Shown: one piece after another, positions 30,202 to 39,237 of the stretch
Position numbering within the stretch: position 1 is the first letter of the stretch
Layout: the number at the start of each line of letters is the position of its first letter
Assembly: GCA_900315925.1 (NCBI GenBank)
Contig: ONAV01000008.1
Coordinates: forward strand, 1-40,860
DNA: 40,860 nt
Direction: 5' to 3'
Source: an uncultured Selenomonadales bacterium
GTDB taxonomy: Bacteria > Bacillota > Negativicutes > Acidaminococcales > Acidaminococcaceae
Made by a program: the position numbers and the translations under genes
Notes under the pieces: generated by a model
What the model saw: only the letters and a program-made list of their open reading frames with translations
Told to the model about the DNA's origin: nothing
Database searches by the model: none

Positions 30202-31662
30202 GTGCAGACAGAAAACAGCAATGCCGGGACTGAACGAAACGCCCTGTCAAATAAGAACATAACGACCAGAGAGTATGCCGACCTGCTGCAGGAGAACGAA
30301 CGGCTTCGAAAAGCCTGTAAAAAAGAACGGAGCAACGGCATTATTTATGCCCATATTGCCCATGCCCTTACCCGGGACTACACCGACTTATTCTACGTCA
30401 ATATGGACACGGATGAATATATCGAATACGTCACTGACGATGCGCGCGGTGTACTGGTCGAACGCAGGCGGGCTGCAGATTTTTTTGAAAGCTGCGGACG
30501 GGAGGCCAGGTTGTATGTGCATCCGGAGGATCAGGAAGCATTTGTGCACGCCATGAACCGGGATTTCCTCACTGAAGCGCTGGACCGGTCCGGGGTATTT
30601 GATATGACCTATCGCAGGATCAAGGACGGAAGGACGTTCTATGTGCAAATGAAGGTTTCCCGGATGAAAGACGATCCCCGCTTTATCGTTATAGCTGTTT
30701 CGGATATCGACGAGCTCGTGAAAAAGCGTCGCACAGAAGAACGGATAAGGGAGGAGCGCATGATTTACGCCCGTCTCCATGCCATCACGGGCAACTATAT
30801 TGTAATCTATGTTGTAGACCCGGATACCGATACCTACCGTGTATTCAGTTCAGTCACTGCGTATAAGGAAAACTCTTCGTTAGTAAGGAAAGGAAAGGAC
30901 TTTTTTGAGAAAGTCCGGGAAGTAGCCTGGCAATATTCCTACCCTGCAGACCTGAGTCGTTTTCTCGCAGTTTTCACCAAAGAAAACATTATGGCCGAGA
31001 TTGAACGCAGCGGCATCTTTACGCTGAGTTACCGCTACATGATGAAGGGCAAACCGATTCATGTCCAGATGAAGGCTGCGATGGTGGAAGAAAAAGAAGG
31101 TCCCCGCCTGATCGTCGGTCTCAATGATATTGATGTACAGGTCCGGCAGGAGAAGCTGATTGAAGAGCGCCTTGCAGAGGCGCAGGTTCAGGCCACTGTC
31201 GACGCTTTGACCGGTGTCAAGAACAAACATGCCTATCTGGAAGCAGAGTCACAGATGGACAGCCTGATTGCGGAGCACTGCGCACCGCTGTTTGCGATCG
31301 TGATGCTGGACATAAACGATTTGAAGAAGGTCAACGATACAGCCGGCCATCAGGCAGGAGACCAGTATCTTCGTGATGCCAGCAAAATTATCTGTGACAT
31401 TTTTAAACACAGTCCCGTGTTTCGCATTGGCGGCGACGAGTTTGCCGTAATCGCCCAGGGAACTGATTATGCCTGTCTCGAAGAAAGGCTTGGGAAAATG
31501 CAGGACCACAATGCACAGGCATTAGTATCCGGCGGTATCGTCATTGCCTGCGGAATGGCAAAATTCGAAAATGACACCTGCGTAGCCACGGTATTTGAAC
31601 GCGCCGATCATACCATGTACGAGAATAAGAGCAGACTGAAAGCGGAACGAAACGGTCAGTAA
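30202..31662 (+). CDS. Double-PAS diguanylate cyclase (GTG start)
   Basis: A 486-residue soluble protein. GTG 30202 has GGAGG 7 bases upstream and is preferred over ATG 30160. A short coiled coil (about 20-50) leads into two PAS-like domains that resemble each other (LFYVNMDTDEYIEYV in the first, VIYVVDPDTDTYRVFSSV in the second; both end with a VQMK...VGLNDID or VIAVSDID strand). The GGDEF domain has DALTGVKNKHAYLEAE, LDINDLKKVNDTAGHQAGD and FRIGGDEFAVIA. The catalytic residues are intact and no RxxD inhibitory site is present. It should make c-di-GMP in response to a ligand or partner bound by the PAS domains. Its GGDEF domain is close to that of the permease fusion (KHSPVFR before GGDEF). 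Confidence 0.9.
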   Translation: MQTENSNAGTERNALSNKNITTREYADLLQENERLRKACKKERSNGIIYAHIAHALTRDYTDLFYVNMDTDEYIEYVTDDARGVLVERRRAADFFESCGREARLYVHPEDQEAFVHAMNRDFLTEALDRSGVFDMTYRRIKDGRTFYVQMKVSRMKDDPRFIVIAVSDIDELVKKRRTEERIREERMIYARLHAITGNYIVIYVVDPDTDTYRVFSSVTAYKENSSLVRKGKDFFEKVREVAWQYSYPADLSRFLAVFTKENIMAEIERSGIFTLSYRYMMKGKPIHVQMKAAMVEEKEGPRLIVGLNDIDVQVRQEKLIEERLAEAQVQATVDALTGVKNKHAYLEAESQMDSLIAEHCAPLFAIVMLDINDLKKVNDTAGHQAGDQYLRDASKIICDIFKHSPVFRIGGDEFAVIAQGTDYACLEERLGKMQDHNAQALVSGGIVIACGMAKFENDTCVATVFERADHTMYENKSRLKAERNGQ

Positions 31663-31719
31663 CCGTCCGCTGTGCCAGAAACGCATATCCCTGAAACCGA
31701 AAAAGATGCAAATTAAAAT

Positions 31720-31749
31720 CCCCTCAAATCCTCCATCGGACTTGAGGGG
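31720..31749. terminator. Bidirectional terminator between GGDEF gene and tRNAs
   Basis: CCCCTCAA and TTGAGGGG form an 8-bp stem with a 14-base loop. It is followed by TTATTTTTAT on the plus strand and ATTTTAATTT on the minus strand, so it can end both the GGDEF gene and the tRNA cluster. Confidence 0.8.
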
Positions 31750-31759
31750 GTTATTTTTA

Positions 31760-31835
<76 letters not shown>

Positions 31836-31836
31836 G

Positions 31837-31912
31837 TGGAGCGGAAAACGAGACTCGAACTCGCGACCCCAACCTTGGCAAGGTTGTGCTCTACCAACTG
31901 AGCTATTTCCGC
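31837..31912 (-). tRNA. tRNA-Gly (anticodon GCC)
   Basis: A 76-base cloverleaf with acceptor GCGGAAA/TTTCCGC, anticodon loop TTGCCAA and CCA encoded. It is one base from its neighbour. Confidence 0.95.
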
Positions 31913-31913
31913 A

Positions 31914-31990
31914 TGGCGACCCGGACGAGACTCGAACTCGTGACCTCCGCCGTGACAGGGCGGCATTCTAACCAACTGAACCACCGGGCC
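31914..31990 (-). tRNA. tRNA-Asp (anticodon GTC)
   Basis: A 77-base cloverleaf with acceptor GGCCCGG/CCGGGTC, anticodon loop CTGTCAC, T loop GTTCGAGTC and CCA encoded. It is first in the cluster and follows its promoter. Confidence 0.95.
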
Positions 31991-32017
31991 GTTTGTCAGT
32001 TCACCTGACGTTTTAGA

Positions 32018-32046
32018 ATTATATCACAGGAAAACAAAATACGCAA
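32018..32046 (-). promoter_or_regulatory. Promoter of the tRNA Asp-Gly-Trp cluster
   Basis: TTGCGT (32041-32046) lies 17 bases from TATAAT (32018-32023) on the minus strand, immediately after the pyrE stop codon. Confidence 0.8.
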
Positions 32047-32047
32047 G

Positions 32048-32641
32048 TTATTTTTTAACCGGATTGTTTTTGCCGGTACTTCCCCGTTTGGTCAGCTCTA
32101 CTCCATCGTGGCACAGGGGGCAGTCTTCCGCTTTAAAGGTAGGCACGTCCAGATGCAGTAATGCTTCCGTCCGTACGCCGAAATCCACTTTGCCTCCGCT
32201 GCGGTCTACCAACAACCCCACGCCGATCACATTACCGCCGTGTTCCCTCACCACGTCCATCACTTCTTTCACGCTGCCGCCCGTGGTCACGATGTCTTCC
32301 ACTACCAGCACCCGACAGCCTTCCGGAATCTGAAAGCCGCGTTTCAGGGTCATCTTACCGTTTTCCCGTTCTGTGAAGATGGCGCGGGTTCCCAGCGCCT
32401 TGCCGGTTTCATGGGCCAGCAAGATACCGCCGGTGGTAGGCCCTACTACCAGTTCGATGTTGTCGTTGGCGTAGCGTGCGGCAATCTCCTTGCACAGTTT
32501 TTCCGTATAAGCGGGATGCTGCAGCACGTTAAATTTTTCCACATACATGGGGCTGTGCAGGCCGCTGGTCAGCAGGAAATGCCCGTGCAGGACAGCCTGG
32601 GTTTCTTCCAGCAGGTGCAGTACTTCTTTTTCGCTTAACAT
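32048..32641 (-). CDS. pyrE: Orotate phosphoribosyltransferase
   Basis: A 197-residue enzyme making orotidine 5'-phosphate from orotate and PRPP, the fifth step of UMP synthesis. The PRPP-binding motif reads VLVVEDIVTTGGSV near residue 125, and LVVGPTTGGILLAHETGKAL precedes it. The C-terminus has a CPLCHDG pair of cysteines, as in the Thermus/Clostridium-type PyrE. ATG 32641 has GGAGGAGA in front. A longer frame from 32680 has no ribosome site. It is the last gene of pyrBCKDFE, 101 bases after pyrF, and the tRNA promoter follows directly. Confidence 0.93.
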   Translation of the reverse strand: MLSEKEVLHLLEETQAVLHGHFLLTSGLHSPMYVEKFNVLQHPAYTEKLCKEIAARYANDNIELVVGPTTGGILLAHETGKALGTRAIFTERENGKMTLKRGFQIPEGCRVLVVEDIVTTGGSVKEVMDVVREHGGNVIGVGLLVDRSGGKVDFGVRTEALLHLDVPTFKAEDCPLCHDGVELTKRGSTGKNNPVKK

Positions 32642-32742
32642 GAATATCTCTCCTCCGATTATGCAATGATACGTTGTCAATGATTGTCACGGGTCGTTTC
32701 ATGGGTTGCGCTGCTATAATGCAACGCTCCGGAAAACTTAAA

Positions 32743-33462
32743 TTATTTTATGTTTTTTATTTCTTCTACAATAGCTGCGGCCGCCTGTTTCCGGTCCGCC
32801 GCTTTCATGATGGGACGCCCTACCACGATATGGGAGGAACCGTTGGCAAAAGCCTGTGCCGGTGTGGTCACGCGGCTCTGGTCGTCCAGGGCGCTGCCTG
32901 CCGGACGCACGCCGGGGGTTACGATCAGGAAGTCCGGCCCGCAGGCTTTACGGATCTCCTCCGCTTCTTTAGGCGACGCCACTACCCCGTCCAGTCCGGC
33001 TGCTTTGGCCAGCTTTGCCAAAGCCAAGACCTGCTCCGCAATGGTATTTCTATAATTTAAATCGGCAAACTGCTCCTCATCCATGCTGGTGAGGATGGTG
33101 ACCGCCAGCAGCTTCGGGCGTTCTATGCCAAGTTCTGCCGCTTTTTCTCTGATGGCAGCCGCTGCCGATTCCATCATTTTTTTTCCGCCTACGGCATGGA
33201 CGTTGATCATATCCACGCCCAGTTTCGTTTCTACTTTCAGGGCGCTGGCTACCGTATTGGGAATGTCCTGCAGTTTTAAGTCAAGGAATACTTTCTTGCC
33301 ACGCTCTTTCAGGAAACGGATCATCTCGTTCCCTGCCGCGTAGTACAGTTCCATTCCAACTTTATAATAGATTACCGCGTCCCCGATTTCTTCCACGGCC
33401 TGCTTCGCAGCTTCTGCCGTGGGAAAGTCCAGGGCGGCGATGAGTCTCGGATCGCTCTGCAT
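32743..33462 (-). CDS. pyrF: Orotidine 5'-phosphate decarboxylase
   Basis: A 239-residue TIM-barrel enzyme that decarboxylates OMP to UMP. It belongs to the bacterial type 1 family: IAALDFPTAEAAKQAV at the start, the catalytic Lys-Asp array in FLDLKLQDIPNT near residue 62, VTPGVRPAG, and the phosphate-binding IVVGRPIMKA near the C-terminus. GAGGTGA precedes ATG 33462. It lies between pyrD (65-base gap) and pyrE in the usual Firmicutes order. Confidence 0.95.
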   Translation of the reverse strand: MQSDPRLIAALDFPTAEAAKQAVEEIGDAVIYYKVGMELYYAAGNEMIRFLKERGKKVFLDLKLQDIPNTVASALKVETKLGVDMINVHAVGGKKMMESAAAAIREKAAELGIERPKLLAVTILTSMDEEQFADLNYRNTIAEQVLALAKLAKAAGLDGVVASPKEAEEIRKACGPDFLIVTPGVRPAGSALDDQSRVTTPAQAFANGSSHIVVGRPIMKAADRKQAAAAIVEEIKNIK

Positions 33463-33527
33463 GTTGTCACCTCTTTTGTACTCAAAAACCTTACGCTGCC
33501 ATCAGTGTTTTCCTAAAAACCGGAATA

Positions 33528-34463
33528 TCAGCACCGGCCCGGAAGTGCCAGCCCGATCATATCCTGTATCTTTTTGATATTGTGCCGGTCCATGTATTCC
33601 AGAATGTCAAGACTGATGGTCTCCGCAATGGCCGGGTTCACAAAGTTAGCCGTGCCCACGGCAATGGCGCTGGCTCCCGCCAGGAAGAATTCAATGGCGT
33701 CTTCCGCGCACATGATGCCGCCCATGCCGACAATAGGAACCTTCACCGCCTGGGCCACTTCATAACACATGCGCACCGCCACAGGACGGATGCAGGGGCC
33801 GCTGAGACCGCCGGTCACATTGCCCAGCACAGGACGCTGACGGTGGATGTCGATCTTCATGCCAAGCAGCGTATTGATCAGGGAAAGGGCGTCCGTCCCT
33901 GCATCTTCCGCCGCTTTTGCCATTTCCGTAATACTGGTCACGTTGGGGGAAAGCTTGGTGATGACCACCTTGGATGTATTCTTTTTCACTTCTTTGACTA
34001 CCTGGGCCATGCTTTTGGCGTTGGTGCCGAAAACCAGGCCGCCGTCTTTGATGTTGGGACAGCTTACGTTGATTTCCACCGCGTCCACGCCTTTCACATC
34101 CAGCTTTGCCGCCAGTTCCCCGTATTCCTCCGGACTGGAGGCGTCGATGTTGACGATGATAGGCACGTTATATTTTTTCAGTTTCGGCAGCGTCTCTTTT
34201 AAAAAGTAATCGCTGCCCGGGTTCTCCAGACCGATACAGTTCAGTATTCCGGAAGGGGTTTCCACCACCCGCTGGCCTTTATTGCCCGCCCGGGGCGCAA
34301 GGGTGGTGCCTTTCACCGTAATGGCTCCCACCTTTTCCAAGTCCAGAAAATCCGTAAATTCCAGACCGAAACCAAAAGTTCCGGAAGCGGTGGTCACCGG
34401 CGTTTTCATTTTCAGCCCGGCAACGTCCACGGCCAGACGGTTATGATACAGATACCTTACCAT
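33528..34463 (-). CDS. pyrD: Dihydroorotate dehydrogenase B, catalytic subunit
   Basis: A 311-residue FMN enzyme of class 1B that oxidizes dihydroorotate to orotate and passes electrons to NAD through PyrK. Seen are TTASGTFGFGLEF, NCIGLENPG, the active-site cysteine in VEINVSCPNIKDGG, and the FMN phosphate region VPIVGMGGIMCAEDAI with GASAIAVGTANF. The start ATG 34463 overlaps pyrK by seven bases. The frame continues upstream to 34595 but that part lies inside pyrK and has no family match. Class 1B fits the pyrK neighbour. Confidence 0.95.
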   Translation of the reverse strand: MVRYLYHNRLAVDVAGLKMKTPVTTASGTFGFGLEFTDFLDLEKVGAITVKGTTLAPRAGNKGQRVVETPSGILNCIGLENPGSDYFLKETLPKLKKYNVPIIVNIDASSPEEYGELAAKLDVKGVDAVEINVSCPNIKDGGLVFGTNAKSMAQVVKEVKKNTSKVVITKLSPNVTSITEMAKAAEDAGTDALSLINTLLGMKIDIHRQRPVLGNVTGGLSGPCIRPVAVRMCYEVAQAVKVPIVGMGGIMCAEDAIEFFLAGASAIAVGTANFVNPAIAETISLDILEYMDRHNIKKIQDMIGLALPGRC

Positions 34464-35230
34464 TCCGTCACCTCCTCCGCCCAGAACACAGGGCCGTCCT
34501 GACAGACCTTGACGCGCTTGCCGATGCCCTGGCAGCTGCAGGACAGACAGGCGCCCAGTCCGCAGGCCATATACCGTTCCAGTGAGACCTGGCACTTAAT
34601 GCCTTTTTCCAACACGGCAGCGGAGACCGCTTTCATCATGGGCGCAGGGCCGCAGACATACACACAGTCGTAAGGAATACGCCGCAGCAGCAACGGCAGT
34701 TCCGCCATAACGGTACCCTCCGTGCCTAACGACCCGTCGTCAGTGGTCAGGCCCATCCGTTCCACCAGATTCTGATACATATCTTTCCAGAACAGGTCGT
34801 CCGCCGTTCTTCCACCCATAAGCACATCCGGCCTGATGCCGGCTTCTGCCATACTTTCCGCCAGAAACAGCAGAGGCGCCAGTCCGGTACCGCCGCCTAC
34901 CAGCAGCGGATGTTTTGCGCTGCGGTCAAAGCCGTGGCCCAGGGGACCCACTACGCTGAGCCTGTCTCCATTGCAGACGTCACCCAGAATGTTCGTCGCT
35001 TCACCCACAAACCGGTAGACCAGACGCACCACGCCCCGCTTTCTGTCCACCCCGGCAACGCCCAGGGGACGGCGCAGCAACGGCGCGGTACGCCGGGAAA
35101 CCTGCACGTTGACAAACTGGCCCGGTATCGCTTCCGCCGCAATTTTCGGTGCAATCATGTCAAGTTCTCTTGTGACAGCGTTTAACACCCATTGTCCGAT
35201 CACTTTTGCTTCTTCGATATATTTAGTCAT
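34457..35230 (-). CDS. pyrK: Dihydroorotate dehydrogenase B, electron-transfer subunit
   Basis: A 257-residue FAD and [2Fe-2S] protein that carries electrons from PyrD to NAD. The FAD-binding RRPLGVAGV lies near residue 55, the NAD-binding LLVGGGTGLAPLLF near 110 and VYVCGPAPMM near 195. The cluster ligands are in CGLGACLSCSC plus a later Cys in KVCQDG. A GGAGGA box precedes ATG 35230. It overlaps pyrD by seven bases, in keeping with a stoichiometric complex. Confidence 0.94.
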   Translation of the reverse strand: MTKYIEEAKVIGQWVLNAVTRELDMIAPKIAAEAIPGQFVNVQVSRRTAPLLRRPLGVAGVDRKRGVVRLVYRFVGEATNILGDVCNGDRLSVVGPLGHGFDRSAKHPLLVGGGTGLAPLLFLAESMAEAGIRPDVLMGGRTADDLFWKDMYQNLVERMGLTTDDGSLGTEGTVMAELPLLLRRIPYDCVYVCGPAPMMKAVSAAVLEKGIKCQVSLERYMACGLGACLSCSCQGIGKRVKVCQDGPVFWAEEVTEW

Positions 35231-35310
35231 TCAAATCCTCCGGTATATTTCCGGTTTCAGATAAACAAATCCTGAAAGCTATTTTGCACAACCTTTGCCA
35301 GTATAGGGAT

Positions 35311-36603
35311 TTACTTTTCGCACACTGCGCCGTTTTTCATGACGAACTTGCCGGCTACCACCGTCGCAACAGCTTTGCCCTTGCACTGTTTTCCTTCAAA
35401 CGGTGTAACCTTGCCAACTGTGTAGAACTTTTTGGAGTCTACCGTCCATTCTTTATCCAGATCCAGAATGGTAATGTCCGCCGGGGCGCCTGCTTTTAAG
35501 GTGCCGGCTTTCAGGTTAAAGATCCGGGCCGGGCTGCAGCTCATCTTGTCAACGACCTGTTCCAGCGTCAGCACGTTCTTGTGATACAGATCCGTCAACA
35601 CAACGCCGACAGCTGTTTCCAGTCCGCAGAAACCGTTAGGAGCCTTGCGGAATTCCACGTCCTTTTCTTCCGGGGCATGGGGGGCGTGGTCTGTGACGAT
35701 CATATCAATGGTCCCATCCAGCAGGGCGGCCCGCATGGCGTCCACGTGATCCTGGCTCCGCAAGGGAGGAGAAACACGGGTAGCCGTGCTGTACCCCAGA
35801 CAGGCTTCATCCGTCAGGGTCAGGTGATGCACGGTGACCTCTGCCGTTACCGGATAGCCTTTGGCCTTGGCCTGGCGGATGATATCCGCCGCGCCTTTAC
35901 TGGCCACGTGGGCAATGTGAATATGGGCTCCGGTGTAACCGGCTACCAGCACATCCCTTGCTACCGCGATGTCTTCCGCTACGGAAGGCACGCCGGGCAC
36001 ACCGATCTTTGCAGAAACCGCGCCTTCGTGCATGTAACCGTCCGCGTTCAGTTCACTTTCAATGCTGTGGGAAATCAGGGGCGCGTCAAAGCTTGTCATA
36101 TATTTGGCCGCGTTCATCAGGAGGCGGCTGCTGTATACGTAATGACCGTCGTCGGAAAAAGCCACCGCGCCTTTTTCCAGCATATCGCCCATCTCCGCCA
36201 GTTCCTTGCCTTCTTCATCTTTGCTGATGGAGCCGATGACTTCCACGTTCACATAGCCTTCCTTCGCAGCCCGTTCTTTGATACCGCTGACCACAATAGA
36301 CGTGGAAATGGCAGGCTTCGTGTTTGGCATGCAGGCGATGGTGGTGATGCCGCCGGCCGCTGCCGCCATGGTACCGGTGCGGATGCTTTCCTTGGCTTCC
36401 AGACCCGGCTCCCGCAGGTGGGTATGCATGTCGATGAAGCCGGGAGCTACTACTTTGCCCGTAGCGTCATACGTCTCATCGGCTTTGTCCGTTATGCTCT
36501 TTGCAACTTTTGCGATCTTCCCGTCTTCTACCAGCACGTCGCAGATTTCATCCAGTTTCTGAGAAGGGTCTACCACCCGTCCGTTTTTAATTAGCAGCTT
36601 CAA
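35311..36603 (-). CDS. pyrC: Dihydroorotase (TTG start)
   Basis: A 430-residue zinc amidohydrolase that closes carbamoyl aspartate to dihydroorotate. It is the Bacillus-type (class I) enzyme, with GFIDMHTHLREPG near residue 60, CMPNTKPA, ISHSIE, HIHIAHVA and the late metal ligand in IVTDHAPH. The start is TTG 36603, with GGAGG 8 bases upstream, and it overlaps the end of pyrB by 17 bases. The weak start codon inside the upstream gene implies coupled translation. Confidence 0.95.
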   Translation of the reverse strand: MKLLIKNGRVVDPSQKLDEICDVLVEDGKIAKVAKSITDKADETYDATGKVVAPGFIDMHTHLREPGLEAKESIRTGTMAAAAGGITTIACMPNTKPAISTSIVVSGIKERAAKEGYVNVEVIGSISKDEEGKELAEMGDMLEKGAVAFSDDGHYVYSSRLLMNAAKYMTSFDAPLISHSIESELNADGYMHEGAVSAKIGVPGVPSVAEDIAVARDVLVAGYTGAHIHIAHVASKGAADIIRQAKAKGYPVTAEVTVHHLTLTDEACLGYSTATRVSPPLRSQDHVDAMRAALLDGTIDMIVTDHAPHAPEEKDVEFRKAPNGFCGLETAVGVVLTDLYHKNVLTLEQVVDKMSCSPARIFNLKAGTLKAGAPADITILDLDKEWTVDSKKFYTVGKVTPFEGKQCKGKAVATVVAGKFVMKNGAVCEK

Positions 36604-37546
36604 TTTGTTTACCTCCAGTCAGTGTCAGGAATAACAGCGCCATACGAACGGCCACACCGTTCTGCACTTCGTCGCGGATCGCCGCCTGGTCGCAGTAGCC
36701 TACGTCCCAGGAAATTTCCAGGCCCCGGTTCATAGGACCGGGATGCAGTACCACGCAGTCCGGTTTCGCCAGCTTCAGCCGCGCTTCGTTCAGACCGAAG
36801 ATGCGGGCGTACTCCCGGGGTGACGGGAACAGACCGCTCTTCTGTCGTTCCAGCTGGATCCGCAGCACGTCGATGACATCCGCGCCTTCGATGGCTTCTT
36901 CGATACGTTTGTGATAGGTCACGCCCAAACTTTCAACCGCGTAGGGCATCAGGGGACGGGGTCCCGCCACGTGCACATCCGCGCCCATCTTGTTCCAGGC
37001 CGCAATATTGGTGCGGGCCACCCGGCTGTACAAAATATCGCCCAGGATGACCATTTTCTTTCCTTTTAAATCTTTCAGTCCCTTTTCCCGCAGGGTAAAC
37101 ATGTCCAGCAGTCCCTGGGACGGATGGGCATGGGCGCCGTCGCCGGCGTTGATGATGACCGGCTTTGCCACGTCCGCAGCATAAACGGCAGCCCCCTCAA
37201 TGGGATGGCGCATGACGATGGCGTCGCAGCACATGGACTGCACGGTGAGAATGGTGTCCCGCAGGCACTCACCCTTTACCACGCTGGAAGTGGAAGTCGT
37301 AATGTTGACCACGTCCGCCCCCAGGTATTTGCCCGCCAGTTCAAAAGAAGTACGGGTCCGGGTACTGGGCTCGTAGAACAGGTTGATGATAGATTTGCCC
37401 CGAAGGGACGGTACTTTTTTGATGTCGCGTTTCATAATCTTTTTCATTTCCGCAGCTGTCTGCAGAACCAGATTGATTTCCTCGACGCTGAAGCTCTCCA
37501 GGTCAAGGATGTCCCTGCCCGCCAGGGACACAGTCGCTTTTGCCAT
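36587..37546 (-). CDS. pyrB: Aspartate carbamoyltransferase catalytic subunit
   Basis: A 319-residue enzyme that makes carbamoyl aspartate, the committed step of UMP synthesis. The carbamoyl-phosphate site is YEPSTRTRTSFELAG near residue 58. HPSQGLLDMFT and VVLHPGPMNRGLEISWDV are also seen. GGAGG precedes ATG 37546. No pyrI regulatory subunit is present, as is usual in Firmicutes. It is the first gene of the operon behind the PyrR leader. Carbamoyl phosphate must come from a carAB locus elsewhere. Confidence 0.95.
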   Translation of the reverse strand: MAKATVSLAGRDILDLESFSVEEINLVLQTAAEMKKIMKRDIKKVPSLRGKSIINLFYEPSTRTRTSFELAGKYLGADVVNITTSTSSVVKGECLRDTILTVQSMCCDAIVMRHPIEGAAVYAADVAKPVIINAGDGAHAHPSQGLLDMFTLREKGLKDLKGKKMVILGDILYSRVARTNIAAWNKMGADVHVAGPRPLMPYAVESLGVTYHKRIEEAIEGADVIDVLRIQLERQKSGLFPSPREYARIFGLNEARLKLAKPDCVVLHPGPMNRGLEISWDVGYCDQAAIRDEVQNGVAVRMALLFLTLTGGKQIEAAN

Positions 37547-37640
37547 TGCAGTTCCTCCTGTCTGATGTTGGAAAATCCGCCTGCCTTTTGTTTTGTCAGC
37601 CGGTTATGTCAACGCCGGACCTGAACATAGGCGGTTTTCC

Positions 37641-37684
37641 CAAAAAATAAAAGCCTTCTCGTCCCGCAGGATGTAAGAAGGCTT
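37641..37684 (-). terminator. Attenuator terminator of the pyr operon
   Basis: AAGCCTTCT (37676-37684) pairs with AGAAGGCTT (37651-37659) around a 16-base loop, followed on the minus strand by TTTATTTTTT. It lies between the PyrR element and pyrB, about 95 bases before the start codon. Confidence 0.9.
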
Positions 37685-37713
37685 AATTTCTTCCATAATA
37701 ATACTTTGCTAAG

Positions 37714-37748
37714 TCACCTTACAGCCTCACAGGACCGATTTAAAGGTA
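37714..37748 (-). promoter_or_regulatory. PyrR-binding anti-antiterminator
   Basis: On the minus strand ACCTTTAAATCGGTCC is followed by TGTGAGGCTGTAAGGTGA. This matches the PyrR RNA consensus (CCUUUA, then GUCC-N-GUGAGGCU, then AAGG), with the outer ACCTT/AAGGT stem. UMP-bound PyrR would hold this hairpin and let the attenuator form. Confidence 0.9.
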
Positions 37749-37768
37749 ATGCATATTTAGTTTTGTTA

Positions 37769-37797
37769 ATTATAACACGAAGCGTCCGGAGCTTCAA
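37769..37797 (-). promoter_or_regulatory. pyr operon promoter
   Basis: TTGAAG (37792-37797) is 17 bases from a perfect TATAAT (37769-37774) on the minus strand. Transcription should begin near 37762, about 15 bases before the PyrR element, giving a leader of about 215 bases. Confidence 0.9.
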
Positions 37798-37825
37798 CTA
37801 AAAATTCTGTATACATAAAAGCTCT

Positions 37826-39181
37826 TTACGAAATTTCCTTTATCAATTCCATATGCTGATCTGACAACAGCGAAGGAGTGACGACTTCCGTCATAAATTC
37901 CCACTGCTTACTGCTCCGGGAGGGCCGTGTGTTCCGCCAGTATTCCGCTGCCATCTGCAGAAACAGCCGTACCCGCTCTTTACGCCTGCTATTATCAGGC
38001 ACAGCAGAAAGCCACTCCCGCTGCCAGGAAACAAAGATTTCCCATTCGTCTTTCATCCGAAGCCGGGCACAGGCCGCTGCCATATCCCTTACGTTACGAA
38101 GAACAAAACGGATTAACTCCAGCGCCTCTTCCTTTTCACCCAGTACATTCATCTTTTGTTCCACCTGATCCAGAATTCCGGACTCCCGGATTTCCGTTTC
38201 CGCTTCCACGACGTTTTCAGACTGTAGAGCGTGACGGTAACGTCGCATGCCCCTCTGCAACAGGGCAAGAGAAAACAACTGACAGGGATAATACAGCCGG
38301 AACGCAATTTCAAAATTATCCCATTTGCTCTGCATCTGCATATGGATAGAGATATCCGCCATCACCTTTTTGATCAGCGCAACATCCCGCACGGAACCCA
38401 GACACAGGCACAGGTCTGTTAACAGTAGTCCGGTTTCTTCTTTCCAGTCCCGCTGTGCAATCTGCGCTGCCGTATTGCTCCATTCCATGACGAACTGCTG
38501 CCGTACGACCGGTTCTGCAGAACTGCGGCGCAACACGTTACGGCTGAGAGAGCACACTGTCACAAGAGCATTAGTCTGACGTCTATCCGCCGCCACAAAC
38601 AGCAAACCGGACAAAAGGCCAAGGAGCCCCGGCGTAACTGAAATTCGGTTATCTTTCCAGTAACGGTCCAGTGCGTTCACAAGCTCGCGGAAATCCTCTT
38701 CGTTACGAGAGCGCAAGGCTGTATTGGTCACATTCTTAAACTGCAGATATCCCTGCTCAATCAGTTCCTGATCTTCCTGTTTCAGCAGGCGCAGACCGCT
38801 GAGTACTGCTTCTCCGCATAAACGGCCCAGCAACGGAATGTCCCTCTTATAGGCCATGCATCCCAAAAAACCGGCCTGTTTAAATAACTCTTCCCGTACG
38901 GACGGATGGGACTGCAGCGTTCTCCGGAAGATGCCCATGTATTTCTCGACATTTTCTTCTTCCCTGCTCCGCAGGTAATACAGGCCTCCATCCTTCAGCT
39001 TCGCTGCCAGTTCCTGAGAATACTTCTCGTTTTCCACCATCATGTTGAGCAGCTTAAAGTTCGGTGCCTGCAACAGCAGTTGCCGGCGCCGTTCTGCCTT
39101 TTCTTCGTCCAGTTCCTGATCCAGCCGTTTATCAAAATCTGTATATATTTTTTTAAAAATGCGTTCTTCCTGATTTGCCAT
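37826..39181 (-). CDS. Unknown helical protein downstream of the etf genes
   Basis: A 451-residue protein that I do not recognise. It has no signal peptide, membrane segment or cysteine motif. The N-terminal 45 residues are strongly charged (KIYTDFDKRLDQELDEEKAE) and probably a coiled coil. The rest is dense in Leu, Arg and Glu and appears to be all alpha-helical, like an array of helical repeats. A motif SRSSKQWEFMTE lies near the end. ATG 39181 has a weak GGGAAG box. It lies 57 bases after the small DUF2007-like gene, on the same strand as etfBA, and ends about 30 bases before the pyr promoter. It may be a lineage-specific protein. Confidence 0.7.
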   Translation of the reverse strand: MANQEERIFKKIYTDFDKRLDQELDEEKAERRRQLLLQAPNFKLLNMMVENEKYSQELAAKLKDGGLYYLRSREEENVEKYMGIFRRTLQSHPSVREELFKQAGFLGCMAYKRDIPLLGRLCGEAVLSGLRLLKQEDQELIEQGYLQFKNVTNTALRSRNEEDFRELVNALDRYWKDNRISVTPGLLGLLSGLLFVAADRRQTNALVTVCSLSRNVLRRSSAEPVVRQQFVMEWSNTAAQIAQRDWKEETGLLLTDLCLCLGSVRDVALIKKVMADISIHMQMQSKWDNFEIAFRLYYPCQLFSLALLQRGMRRYRHALQSENVVEAETEIRESGILDQVEQKMNVLGEKEEALELIRFVLRNVRDMAAACARLRMKDEWEIFVSWQREWLSAVPDNSRRKERVRLFLQMAAEYWRNTRPSRSSKQWEFMTEVVTPSLLSDQHMELIKEIS

Positions 39182-39237
39182 AAACTTCCCTATTGCGTAC
39201 TGTTTCCCAGTACAGTTACTTCACAACACACTTCCGC

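Noticed and set aside
34464-34595. Longer pyrD start upstream of 34463
   Set aside because: The extra 44 residues overlap the coding end of pyrK, are Gly/Arg-rich and have no family match. ATG 34463 gives the normal length.
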